DNA of 64,000 bases. It comes from Thiothrix winogradskyi (GTDB lineage: Bacteria; Pseudomonadota; Gammaproteobacteria; Thiotrichales; Thiotrichaceae). The notes under the pieces were generated by a model that saw nothing but the letters and a program-made list of their open reading frames with translations, was not told where the DNA came from and did not search any database. The stretch covers positions 3,162,001-3,226,000 of the forward strand of contig NZ_CP091244.1 in assembly GCF_021650935.1 (NCBI RefSeq), in the 5' to 3' direction. Numbering within the stretch: position 1 is the stretch's first letter; the number at the start of each line of letters is the position of its first letter. This document shows positions 26,210 through 34,490 of the stretch, one piece after another. Position numbers and translations under genes: made by a program.

Positions 26210-27981
26210 TCATCACCCCTTGCCTGCGCACCACGTTGTTGATATTGGTACTGAAACTTGCGCCGCCACAAACCGGATGGGTCGTCAGGAATACGCCGCA
26301 ACCATTGCTCAGTGGCTTGTGCCTGCTCGCGCTGCTGCGGGTCGTCAGCATCGGCTTCCGCTGCTTCCTCTGACTTTTCACCGTCTTGCTCACCTTGTTT
26401 GGCTTGCTCTTCTTCCTCTTTAGCTTGTTCGTCAGCGGCTTGTTGTTGCGCTTGCTGCTGTTCATCCGGTGAAGAATTGGGTTGCGGCGTTTGTGAACCT
26501 TGACCCTCCGCCCCTTGCTCTTGCTGCTGCCCCCCACTCTGTTGGTCTTGCTGCGGTTGCTCTTGAGGCTTTTTCTGAGAATTTTGTTGGTTCTGCTGTT
26601 CCTGCTCCTGCTGTTGCCGAAGCGCGTCTTCGACTATTTTCAGGTTATGACGCGCATCGTCATGCTTAGGGTCGGCTTCCAATACCCGCTTGTAGGCAAT
26701 AATTGCCTCCTTAAACTTACCGGCTTTCGCTTGCGCATTGCCATAATTGTACTGTCCGGTAATGCTTTGTTGCGCGGCATATTGTTGTGCAGCGGTTTGA
26801 TAGTCCTTGTTTTTATACGCTGACGCCCCCTTCCATTCAGGGTGCTGAAAAAGTTCTGAAGCGCGGGCGGGTTGCCCGTTATCCAGCGCTTCTTGGGCTT
26901 GTTGATCGGGCGTCAGCCATAAATCATCCCAACTGAACGCCAAAGCGGTTTGCGGTTGGGGCAACAATATGCAGACCAGTAGCGCCCCTAGCCAGCCACG
27001 CCTGAACATCAGCGCTGCCAGCGGCAATAGCAACAAAACCAACCAATACCCCTCATTCACCCACGCATCGGTTTGACGACCTTGGCTCTTGCTTAACTGC
27101 TGTTGGCTGAGCGACTGCCACTGCTGACTTAAGGTATTCACATCAGCATCACCCAACGCCGCTTGCGTGAAAACCCCGCCACCGGCTTTCGCAATACGTG
27201 CCAAATCGTCCAGATTCACGGTCGCAATCACGGTTTTGCCCGCACTGTCCAGCAAAAAACCACCTCTGGGGCGTGGTATCGGCGTACCATCCGCCGACCC
27301 CAATGACAATACGGATACGTTGTAACCCATTCCCCATGCCTTATCCGCTGCGGCAATCGCGGCTTCCGTATCCGCCACACCGTCAGTCATCAGCAAAATA
27401 CTGCCGGTTTTCATGCCCGCTTGTTGCAGCAATTCAACCGAGCGTTCAATCGCCGGAGTCAACAAACTGCCGGGGGCTGGCATAATATCGGGTGAAAGGT
27501 TTTTCACCTGCTCCTGAATCGTGGCGATGTCATCAGTCAGGGGGGAAACCACAAACGCATCTCCGGCAAATACTAGCAGCCCGTTTTGCGCATCTTGACG
27601 CGCATTGAGAATATCGAGCAATTTGAAACGCGCCAAGGTAATACGGTTAGGTTTTTCATCATCGGCATACATCGAGGTAGAAAAATCCATCGCCACCACC
27701 AAGGCTTGTTGATCACGAAATACCGGCACTTCGCGCTTTTCCCACGCGGGGCCTGCCATTGCCACAATCGCCACCAGCAACGCCAGTGACAACCAAACCA
27801 ACGGCAACCATCCCCAACTACCCGCCGTGCCACTCAACACAAACGGCATCAATTGCTTATCGACAATGCGTTCCCAGCCGCCTTGCTGACGCGCCTGAAA
27901 CCATTTCATGCCAAAAACCAGCGGCAGCACCAGCAATAACCACAGCCATTCCGGGTGGAGAAAATGCAGATTATTCAACAT
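26203..27981 (-). CDS. BatB/BatC fusion: VWA domain plus TPR and Gln-rich tail
   Basis: The 592-residue protein joins two Bat proteins. Residues 1-330 are BatB: two N-terminal membrane helices, a VWA domain with the MIDAS motif DFSTSMY and LMTDGVAD, and a further membrane helix near 310-345. The remainder is BatC: TPR helices (QYNYGNAQAKAGKFKEAIIAYKRVL) and a low-complexity Gln/Glu-rich region (about 455-555). It ends with a short WLRRIPDDPSGLWRRKF motif, conserved in BatC-like proteins. It likely assembles with BatA at the inner membrane. Confidence 0.93.
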   Translation of the reverse strand: MLNNLHFLHPEWLWLLLVLPLVFGMKWFQARQQGGWERIVDKQLMPFVLSGTAGSWGWLPLVWLSLALLVAIVAMAGPAWEKREVPVFRDQQALVVAMDFSTSMYADDEKPNRITLARFKLLDILNARQDAQNGLLVFAGDAFVVSPLTDDIATIQEQVKNLSPDIMPAPGSLLTPAIERSVELLQQAGMKTGSILLMTDGVADTEAAIAAADKAWGMGYNVSVLSLGSADGTPIPRPRGGFLLDSAGKTVIATVNLDDLARIAKAGGGVFTQAALGDADVNTLSQQWQSLSQQQLSKSQGRQTDAWVNEGYWLVLLLLPLAALMFRRGWLGALLVCILLPQPQTALAFSWDDLWLTPDQQAQEALDNGQPARASELFQHPEWKGASAYKNKDYQTAAQQYAAQQSITGQYNYGNAQAKAGKFKEAIIAYKRVLEADPKHDDARHNLKIVEDALRQQQEQEQQNQQNSQKKPQEQPQQDQQSGGQQQEQGAEGQGSQTPQPNSSPDEQQQAQQQAADEQAKEEEEQAKQGEQDGEKSEEAAEADADDPQQREQAQATEQWLRRIPDDPSGLWRRKFQYQYQQRGAQARGDEW

Positions 27982-27988
27982 AAAGCCC

Positions 27989-28972
27989 TCACTCCCGTTC
28001 TATCCGCAATACGGCGGCTAACAGCGTCAGCACCAGTGCCGCCAGTAACGGCCAACGGAACAATTCTTGCTGCGGTCGCCATTGCTGCGCTTCTTTTTCC
28101 ACGGGTTCGAGCCGATCCAGTTCCGCGTAAATTTTGTGGAACTCTTCGGTATCACGCGCTCGGAAATACATCCCACCCGTGCCGGTGGCAATCGCTTTCA
28201 AGGTACGCTCATCCAAATCCGCCGACGGATTCATCAACTGAAACCCAAACACGCTACGCATCTGGTCGCTTTCCGATCCAATCCCCACCGTGTAAATTTT
28301 TAAACCCACGGCTGCTGCCATTTCCGCCGCTTCCAAGGGGCTGACACTGCCAGCGGTATTCGCGCCATCGGTCATCAGAATCAGGACGCGGTTTTTTTCA
28401 GGGCTATCTTGCAAGCGTTTCAGCGCCAGCCCAATCGCATCACCAATCGCGGTACGTTCGCCTGCCAAACCAATTTGTGATTCATTCAACAAACGCAGCA
28501 CGGTTTGACGGTCAAAAGTTAACGGCGCTTGCAAATACGCCTGATCACCGAACAACACCAAACCGATGCGGTCGCCGGTGCGTTTGCGCACAAACTCCCC
28601 CGCCACGGCTTTGGTTGCCACCAAACGGTCAACCACCTGCCCATTGAGGATAAAATCTTGCTCTTGCATACTGCCTGATAAATCGACAGCCAACATCAAA
28701 TCGCGCCCTGACACCGGCATTGTCACCGTATCGCCCACCCACACCGGGCGGGCAGCAGCCACCACCAATAAGATCCACGCCGCACTCGCCAGCAACAATG
28801 CCAACAAACCAAACCACGAACGCCCCAATACCTTGCCGCCCTGCTGAAAATCCTCCAAAAACGGGACTTTCAAGGCAACCCCTTGCTTGGGTTCTGCCGG
28901 TTTCAGCCACCAACGCACCACCAACGGTAAAGGTAGCAAAATAAACATCCACCACCAGAGGAATTCATACAT
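27989..28972 (-). CDS. batA: BatA-type VWA membrane protein
   Basis: The 327-residue product has two N-terminal membrane helices (MYEFLWWWMFILLPLPLVV and the LLALLLASAAWILLVVAAA segment). A VWA domain follows with DLSGSMQ as the MIDAS motif and MTDGANTAGS, and a C-terminal helix ends the protein. The frame is open from 29092, but the ATG at 28972 follows a GGGGGAAAG site and gives the normal N-terminus. It overlaps the DUF4381 gene by eight bases. MIDAS proteins in MoxR operons are thought to be co-chaperones of the AAA ATPase. Confidence 0.93.
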   Translation of the reverse strand: MYEFLWWWMFILLPLPLVVRWWLKPAEPKQGVALKVPFLEDFQQGGKVLGRSWFGLLALLLASAAWILLVVAAARPVWVGDTVTMPVSGRDLMLAVDLSGSMQEQDFILNGQVVDRLVATKAVAGEFVRKRTGDRIGLVLFGDQAYLQAPLTFDRQTVLRLLNESQIGLAGERTAIGDAIGLALKRLQDSPEKNRVLILMTDGANTAGSVSPLEAAEMAAAVGLKIYTVGIGSESDQMRSVFGFQLMNPSADLDERTLKAIATGTGGMYFRARDTEEFHKIYAELDRLEPVEKEAQQWRPQQELFRWPLLAALVLTLLAAVLRIERE

Positions 28973-29441
28973 GATCTTTCCCCCGTTGTAGCTTGATCCA
29001 TTCACGAGTGGCTTGCAGCACGGCTTTGGTTTCGGCTTGCGTTTCTGGGCGATAGGGCACTTCGGTGAGTAAATGTGCCAACTTGCTGCCAAATAAGGGC
29101 TTACCTGCTTTGTCGTCTAAAAATTTGACCCAAGCCGCGCCGGTCAGCCCTGACACGGTTTGCCGCCCATACTGACTGATCGCAACCCGCCGTAGCAAAA
29201 CGGACAGTTCGCGCAATAAGTCTTTGGTATTCGTGCCGTATTGACGTTGCAAGCGTTCCAGCTCCAGCAATGCACTTTCCAAGCCTTGCTCCGCGCGTTT
29301 TTGCTGCCGCCAACGCCAGAATAACCACGCAATCACCGCCAACATCAACACCACTAACATCCACCAGCCCGGCGCTGGCGGCCACCAGCCAATCGGGTCG
29401 GGCAAATGAATATCGCGTAACGGGAGTTCTTCCGGGTTCAT
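28965..29441 (-). CDS. DUF4381 membrane protein of the Bat operon
   Basis: The 158-residue protein starts MNPEELPLRDIHLPDPIGWW, the typical DUF4381 opening. A membrane helix (about 26-43) follows, then a charged cytoplasmic helical domain with LLRELSVLLRRVAISQYGR and WVKFLDD. The family is restricted to MoxR/VWA operons and its function is unknown. It overlaps the DUF58 gene by four bases and batA by eight. Confidence 0.9.
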   Translation of the reverse strand: MNPEELPLRDIHLPDPIGWWPPAPGWWMLVVLMLAVIAWLFWRWRQQKRAEQGLESALLELERLQRQYGTNTKDLLRELSVLLRRVAISQYGRQTVSGLTGAAWVKFLDDKAGKPLFGSKLAHLLTEVPYRPETQAETKAVLQATREWIKLQRGKDHV

Positions 29442-30352
29442 CGCAACCCCCGTGACAATTTGAGCAAGCGTTCGTTATCGCTGTCAGCGGTCGACAATTG
29501 CACCAATGGAATGCGGTAGCTGCGGCTGAATTCCTGCAAAGTTTTCGCCGCTTGCGCCACACGATTGCTATAACGGTCGCGCCACAGCCGCAAACCCAAA
29601 TTCAGTAACAAATGCCGTTTACCGTCGGTCAAACGCAAGCTGCCGTTATTAGGCAATTTCTCTTCAAACGGATCGTGAATCTCAATCAAGGTTAATTGCG
29701 AATGTTGCGCAATCATTGCCAACTGCCGCAACGCTGCGGGTGTCACTTGCCGAAAATCACTCAGAATAAACAATTGACTACCCGGCTGTGTCACCCGCCG
29801 CAAGCGTGTCCAACTGGCTTGCAAATCACTGCGATTGCGCTCAGCGACCGTCACACGGGTCATATCGCTCAACTGGCGCAATAAATGCAAAGCAGAGGAA
29901 CGACTCCGCGACGGTTTGAATTCGGTATGCGTGCCATTTTGCAAAATACCGCCGATGCGATCGCCATCATCAAGGGTTTTCCATAGCAATAACGCCGCAA
30001 TCTGTGCTGCCAACACCGATTTAAAACGCCCACGGGTGGCAAAAAACATCGACGGGCGTAAATCCACCCACAATAACACCGGCTTTTCGCGCTCTTCCTC
30101 AAACACTTTGGTATGTACGCGCCCACTACGCGCCGTTACCCGCCAGTCAATGGTACGAATATCGTCACCGGGCTGGTACATGCGCGACTCAGCAAAATCC
30201 ATGCCGCGCCCTTTGTGAACGGAACGGTGCAAGCCCGCGTGACGCGCCCGAATATGCTTTTTCGCCAAATGCAAAGTGCGCACCTGCCCCTGTAAGCGCA
30301 ACAAGGATTGCAGGGAACTAAAGACAATCCCTTCGCCAGCTACACCTGCCAT
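29438..30352 (-). CDS. DUF58 domain protein
   Basis: This 304-residue protein has the RARHAGLHRSVHKGRGMDFAE-like stretch and the YQPGDDIRTIDWRVTAR signature of DUF58 near residues 55-75, followed by a VWA-like fold without a clear MIDAS. DUF58 proteins accompany MoxR ATPases. A TTG at 30355 is possible, but the ATG at 30352 overlaps the moxR stop by one base (TGATG) and is preferred. Confidence 0.92.
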   Translation of the reverse strand: MAGVAGEGIVFSSLQSLLRLQGQVRTLHLAKKHIRARHAGLHRSVHKGRGMDFAESRMYQPGDDIRTIDWRVTARSGRVHTKVFEEEREKPVLLWVDLRPSMFFATRGRFKSVLAAQIAALLLWKTLDDGDRIGGILQNGTHTEFKPSRSRSSALHLLRQLSDMTRVTVAERNRSDLQASWTRLRRVTQPGSQLFILSDFRQVTPAALRQLAMIAQHSQLTLIEIHDPFEEKLPNNGSLRLTDGKRHLLLNLGLRLWRDRYSNRVAQAAKTLQEFSRSYRIPLVQLSTADSDNERLLKLSRGLR

Positions 30353-31323
30353 CAAGGGACTGCCACCAAAGCCAGCAATTCATCAATAATATGGTTGGCG
30401 GTCATGCCATCGGCTTCCGCTTCAAACGTCAGCAATAAACGGTGGCGTAACACGTCATGCGCCACCGCCTGCACGTCTTCGGGGCTGACGAAATCGCGCC
30501 CCGCCAACCATGCATGAGCGCGGGCGCACCGATCCAGTGACAACGTGGCACGCGGGCTACCGCCATAGGCAATGCTGCCCGCCAAGGATTTACCGTAACG
30601 TTCGGGATTCCGCGTTGCCAAAACCAATTGCAAGAGGTAGGTTTCCACCTTGTCGGTCATGTATATATTCAGCACATCCTGCCGCGCTAACGCTACGTCA
30701 TTCCGACTGACCAGTGGCGCAACGGCTTCTTTTTCATGACGCACTTGCTGCATGGCTTCTTTGCGCCCCAGATGCAGAATGACTTTTTCTTCGGCAGGCG
30801 TTGGGTAATCAACAATCACGTGCATTAGGAAACGGTCAAGTTGCGCTTCCGGCAAACGGTACGTGCCTTCCTGCTCAATCGGGTTTTGGGTCGCCATCAC
30901 CAAAAACGGTTCGGGCAATTTCCAGGTCGTACCCGCAACGGTAATCTGGCGTTCTGCCATCGCTTCCAACAGCGCCGATTGCACTTTGGCAGGTGCACGG
31001 TTGATTTCATCCGCGAGGATCAAATTGTGAAACAACGGGCCTTTCTGGAAGTGGAACGAGCCATCATTGGGGTGAAATACTTCCGTGCCGGTAATATCCG
31101 CTGGCAATAGATCCGGCGTGAACTGCACACGGTGAAAATCGCCCTCGATTCCCTGCCCCAACACCTGAATGGCGCGGGTTTTCGCCAAGCCCGGCGCACC
31201 TTCCACCAGCAAATGCCCGTCTGCCAGCAACGCGATCATCAGACGATTGATCAGGGATTTTTGCCCAATGATTTTGCTTTGCAAATACTGGGACAACTTG
31301 TCAAAGTTTTCTTTTTGGTTCAT
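30352..31323 (-). CDS. MoxR family AAA ATPase
   Basis: The 323-residue protein is a AAA+ ATPase of the MoxR class. Walker A is EGAPGLAKT (about residues 38-46) and Walker B LILADEINRAPAKVQSALLEAM. Sensor 1 is VMATQNPIEQEGTYRLPEAQLDRF. MoxR proteins work with VWA partners to mature or assemble other proteins, and the six-gene unit here is complete. A GTG six bases upstream of the ATG is an alternative start. It is the first gene of the operon, divergent from bolA. Confidence 0.94.
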   Translation of the reverse strand: MNQKENFDKLSQYLQSKIIGQKSLINRLMIALLADGHLLVEGAPGLAKTRAIQVLGQGIEGDFHRVQFTPDLLPADITGTEVFHPNDGSFHFQKGPLFHNLILADEINRAPAKVQSALLEAMAERQITVAGTTWKLPEPFLVMATQNPIEQEGTYRLPEAQLDRFLMHVIVDYPTPAEEKVILHLGRKEAMQQVRHEKEAVAPLVSRNDVALARQDVLNIYMTDKVETYLLQLVLATRNPERYGKSLAGSIAYGGSPRATLSLDRCARAHAWLAGRDFVSPEDVQAVAHDVLRHRLLLTFEAEADGMTANHIIDELLALVAVP

Positions 31324-31415
31324 GTTCACAGCTAGTTATGTGGGTGTAGGGCGGAATATACGCGCCCCGTTCCCGTGGTTTCAAGTTAATCATCGTTAAT
31401 TCAAGTGTAGAGAGT

Positions 31416-31730
31416 ATGAACATCCAAACCCAAATTGAACAGAAAATCCAACAGGCCATGCAACCTGACTTCCTCGAAGTCGTTAACGAAAGCCACATGC
31501 ACAATGTGCCGCCCGGTTCGGAATCGCATTTTAAGGTGACGGTTGTGAGTGAACAGTTCAATGGAAAAATGCTGATTGCACGCCATCGGCAGATTAATGG
31601 CATTTTGGCAGATGAATTAAATGGGAAGATTCATGCGCTGGCATTGCATACGCTGACGCTAGAAGAGCACTTTGCTAGAGGTGGGAAAGTGGCAGAATCG
31701 CCCTTGTGCATGGGCGGCGGCAAGGCATAA
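31416..31730 (+). CDS. bolA: BolA family protein
   Basis: The 104-residue product matches BolA: ESHMHNVPPGSESHFKVTVVS, RHRQINGILADEL, and HALALHTLTLEEH with the conserved His residues. Proteins of this family work with monothiol glutaredoxins in iron-sulfur handling; E. coli BolA also affects morphology and envelope genes. It lies opposite an IscR-like gene, consistent with an iron-sulfur theme. Confidence 0.93.
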   Translation: MNIQTQIEQKIQQAMQPDFLEVVNESHMHNVPPGSESHFKVTVVSEQFNGKMLIARHRQINGILADELNGKIHALALHTLTLEEHFARGGKVAESPLCMGGGKA

Positions 31731-31766
31731 AAAAAAGCGGGGTTGTTGGCTCAGGACAACCCCGCT
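31728..31766 (-). terminator. Rho-independent terminator for the Rrf2 gene
   Basis: Read on the minus strand, an 11-base-pair perfect stem (AGCGGGGTTGT with ACAACCCCGCT, 31736-31766) is followed by a run of eight or nine T. It lies between the convergent ends of bolA and the IscR-like gene. The T run is on the minus strand, so it ends transcription of the regulator; the stem may also act on bolA. Confidence 0.88.
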
Positions 31767-31842
31767 GGGAGATGCTGCCTTTAATATCGGAGGAGTGCGG
31801 GCAGCAGTGCGAAAACGTTAGCGTTATCTCTTATCTTTCAAC

Positions 31843-32346
31843 CTACATAGCCATTTGATGTCCCATGCTCGGTCTTAGTTCCCTTGCGGGGAACATTCTG
31901 GCAATTAAACTGGCGGTTTCACCCATCTGGTAGGTTTTACGCGGCAGTTCATGACCTTCCATTAAGCTATCCAGCGTAATGTCTTCCATGAAGCGGTAAA
32001 ACTGACTGCTCAGGTCTAACCACATGCGTTGCACCAAATCCTGACCCCGCATTGCAGTACTGTGCGAGGCATTCAGTTCTACAGCAGCGTCGTCTTCAGC
32101 GGCTTGGACAATTTCTGCCAAGGTAATTTCATCAGCATGGCGGCTCAAACGATAACCACCACCTGGGCCACGAATGCCTTCGACCAAGCCTTCGTTACGT
32201 AAGCGGGCGAATATCTGTTCTAAATAAGACAACGAAATCCCCTGCTGTGTTGCCAGATCACCCAAGCGCACTGCACCTTCGTCATCGTGGATAGCCAAAG
32301 CCAGCATCGCCATAATCGCATGTTGACCTTGTGTGGATAGTTTCAT
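31843..32346 (-). CDS. Rrf2/IscR-like regulator lacking the cluster cysteines
   Basis: The 167-residue protein has the Rrf2 winged helix: MKLSTQGQHAIMAMLALA, ISLSYLEQIFARLRNEGLV and the wing RGPGGGYRLSR. It follows IscR closely into VQRMWLDLSSQFYRFMEDITL. Where IscR has three Cys ligands for [2Fe-2S], this protein has ELNASHSTAMRGQ and no Cys. It should therefore be cluster-free or use other ligands. No isc genes follow. GGAGACAGAC before the ATG is a good ribosome-binding site. Confidence 0.88.
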   Translation of the reverse strand: MKLSTQGQHAIMAMLALAIHDDEGAVRLGDLATQQGISLSYLEQIFARLRNEGLVEGIRGPGGGYRLSRHADEITLAEIVQAAEDDAAVELNASHSTAMRGQDLVQRMWLDLSSQFYRFMEDITLDSLMEGHELPRKTYQMGETASLIARMFPARELRPSMGHQMAM

Positions 32347-32438
32347 GTCTGTCTCCTAACTGAGTACTTGTCATTGATCTTTCATACGCACTATACGGGG
32401 ACACAACACTAAGAAAAAGTCGAAATTTTTAATTAAAC

Positions 32439-32454
32439 AGATCGAAAAAATCGA
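32439..32454. promoter_or_regulatory. ATCGAAAAAATCGA motif upstream of the Rrf2 regulator and a Sel1 gene
   Basis: AGATCGAAAAAATCGA lies about 95 bases upstream of the IscR-like start, in the short region after the Sel1-repeat gene. Its first 14 bases recur exactly at 51146-51159 in the promoter region of the respiratory operon, and a close variant is at 51201-51213. A shared operator is possible; the regulator is unknown. Confidence 0.4.
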
Positions 32455-32482
32455 ACCTTTCTTTTGAAAACATTACAATTAT

Positions 32483-33649
32483 TTAACCTTTCCGTAACAT
32501 CTCCAAATTACGTTGGGCATCGGCATTACCTTTAGCAGCAGCATCATTGAATAATTTTTCTGCTTTTTTAGGGTCTTTATTGACCCCTTTACCCAAGACC
32601 AATAGCACACCCAAGTTGTTTTGCGCCTCAGTAAACCCCGCTTTAGCGGCTTTATCATACCAGTAAGCGGCTTGCTTATCGTTTTGCGTGACACCTCGCC
32701 CATCTTCATACAACAATCCAAGGTTGTATTGGGCTTTGGGGTAATTTTGCTTGGCAGCCTGCTCATACCAATACGCAGCTTCGCGCAAATCCGCTGGCAA
32801 GCCACCGATACCGTCTTCGTACATCGTCCCCAGCATCAATTGCGCCTGTTTATCGCCTGACTCTGCTGACTGACGCAAGACTTCAGGCTCGATGCCCGTG
32901 AGATCCAGTTTATCCGATACAGGCTGCTCATCCTGAGCGGCGGGTTGCGCCAGCATGGGCAGAGATACGGGCGTGCTAACCGGTTCCGGGCGACTGGCAG
33001 GATCAACCACCGGAATCGACGGCATAGTGGCAGCCGCTGCTACTCGCGTTTCGGCACGTTGCCGGGGTTCTTGCATTTTCAGGTTGTTGGAAGTGGCAAT
33101 CGCTTGTGCAGGCGCACCATTATCAAGTGAAAGCAGCGCCAAGCGGGCAGCAACATGGCCTTGTGATGCCGCCTGATCGAACCAGTGACGTGCCTGTTGG
33201 TCATCAGCAGGCACGTATTGCCCATTCGCGTACAATAATCCCAACCCATATTGCGCTTCCATATACCCGGCTTTGGCAGCACGCTGCTGCCAGTCTAGCG
33301 ATTGCTTAAGATCGGCTTGCGGATTTTCCTCATTGCGATACAGCATGGCTAACTTATATTGCGCCTTAGCATCGCCGCTCTCCGCCGCCGCTTGTAACGC
33401 AGCCAATTCACCGCCAACGTTAGTCTCTGTTTTACGGCGGTTGCGATACCAGTTTTCCACGCTGGAACCCTTGGATGCCCCGTCTGCTTGCGGCATGGCT
33501 GCGGGCGCGGGAATGTTCCCATTCCAGGGTGGCGGAGCTTCATTCATATTGACTGGCTGTGCGGGTGCAATGTGAGGGTTAGCAGTAACAGAAAATGGCA
33601 AGATGGCACTCGCCGTCATCCCCAATAGCAAAACTTTTATTATTCTCAT
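32483..33649 (-). CDS. Secreted Sel1-repeat protein
   Basis: The 388-residue protein has a signal peptide (about 1-23) and Sel1-like helical repeats in two blocks. Residues about 85-175 include AQYKLAMLYRNEE and AQYGLGLLYANGQ. Residues about 255-385 include AQLMLGTMYEDGIGG, AQYNLGLLYEDGRG and AQNNLGVLLVLGKG. A low-complexity linker separates them. Sel1 proteins act as scaffolds, and periplasmic members often affect the envelope or signalling. No partner is apparent. Confidence 0.85.
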   Translation of the reverse strand: MRIIKVLLLGMTASAILPFSVTANPHIAPAQPVNMNEAPPPWNGNIPAPAAMPQADGASKGSSVENWYRNRRKTETNVGGELAALQAAAESGDAKAQYKLAMLYRNEENPQADLKQSLDWQQRAAKAGYMEAQYGLGLLYANGQYVPADDQQARHWFDQAASQGHVAARLALLSLDNGAPAQAIATSNNLKMQEPRQRAETRVAAAATMPSIPVVDPASRPEPVSTPVSLPMLAQPAAQDEQPVSDKLDLTGIEPEVLRQSAESGDKQAQLMLGTMYEDGIGGLPADLREAAYWYEQAAKQNYPKAQYNLGLLYEDGRGVTQNDKQAAYWYDKAAKAGFTEAQNNLGVLLVLGKGVNKDPKKAEKLFNDAAAKGNADAQRNLEMLRKG

Positions 33650-33805
33650 GGCAGCCCCGATGCGTAATAGATGATTTTGATCATAAATTTTTATAACTAA
33701 TGATTATTTTGCCGCTCAGCAACCTAACCTCAGATGAATATTTCTTTTCAACCTCCCATTGCTATAGTATTAGTCTGGAGTAAGCCGTTTTAAGGGGAAA
33801 CATGG

Positions 33806-34465
33806 GTGTCTGCGCTGGATCTCGCCAAATACATCAAAAATCGCCTGACCGCGTTAAACATGACGATGGTAGCTGCCGCAGACCGCTCCAAGATTTCGCG
33901 CCAAACATGGCATAAGCTCCTAAATGCCGACATAGACGAGGCAAAACTCTCCACGCTCTTGAAAGTCGCGGAAACCTTGCAAACACACCCACTTAGCATG
34001 TTGCGCATTTATTTTCACGGTAAACAACTTAGTCACAGCACCACCCAATCCAGCGGGAACACTAAATTTGCCAGCGGATTTATTGCTGATATTACTTACC
34101 CCGACAATAGCATTGTGCAAACCGGACAAGTCTTTGAGAAAATCTGGGAGGTCGAAAATCTCGGCACTCATGCTTGGGTGAACTGGCGTTTGCAATGTGT
34201 GGATGAGCACCTAAGCGTACAAACACTCAAAGGCTCAGAACACTATAACGGTAACGGCTCGCAATATAGCTTAATGCCCTTAGCCGACAGCATCCCTATC
34301 CCGCTAACCCAACCGGGTGAAAAAGTGCGTTTGCATGTGCAATTTCGTGCGCCCGACTATCCATGTACTACTATTTCACATTGGAAAAGCACCGATGCCG
34401 AAGGCAATATCATTTTCCCCCATCTGACTGGACTGTATTGTCTGGTCAAGGTTATCTCACTGTAA
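33806..34465 (+). CDS. HTH protein fused to an NBR1-Ig-like domain
   Basis: The 219-residue protein has an XRE-like helix-turn-helix at about 5-60 (MVAAADRSKISRQTWHKLL). After a linker comes an Ig-like domain (about 90-219): FIADITYPDNSIVQTGQVFEKIWEV, then PLTQPGEKVRLHVQFRAP and the ISHWKSTDAEGN stretch. This matches the NBR1-Ig-like (FW) domain, best known from the autophagy receptor NBR1 and found in scattered bacterial regulators. The start is GTG at 33806; an ATG four bases earlier is out of frame. It is followed after 25 bases by the TonB receptor. Confidence 0.78.
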   Translation: MSALDLAKYIKNRLTALNMTMVAAADRSKISRQTWHKLLNADIDEAKLSTLLKVAETLQTHPLSMLRIYFHGKQLSHSTTQSSGNTKFASGFIADITYPDNSIVQTGQVFEKIWEVENLGTHAWVNWRLQCVDEHLSVQTLKGSEHYNGNGSQYSLMPLADSIPIPLTQPGEKVRLHVQFRAPDYPCTTISHWKSTDAEGNIIFPHLTGLYCLVKVISL

Positions 34466-34490
34466 AAGCAATAAAATCAACTTAAACATC

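Noticed and set aside
26390..26620. CRISPR or tandem DNA repeat in the CAA/CTG-rich part of batBC
   Set aside because: It is low-complexity coding sequence for a Gln/Glu-rich linker without fixed repeat length or spacers.
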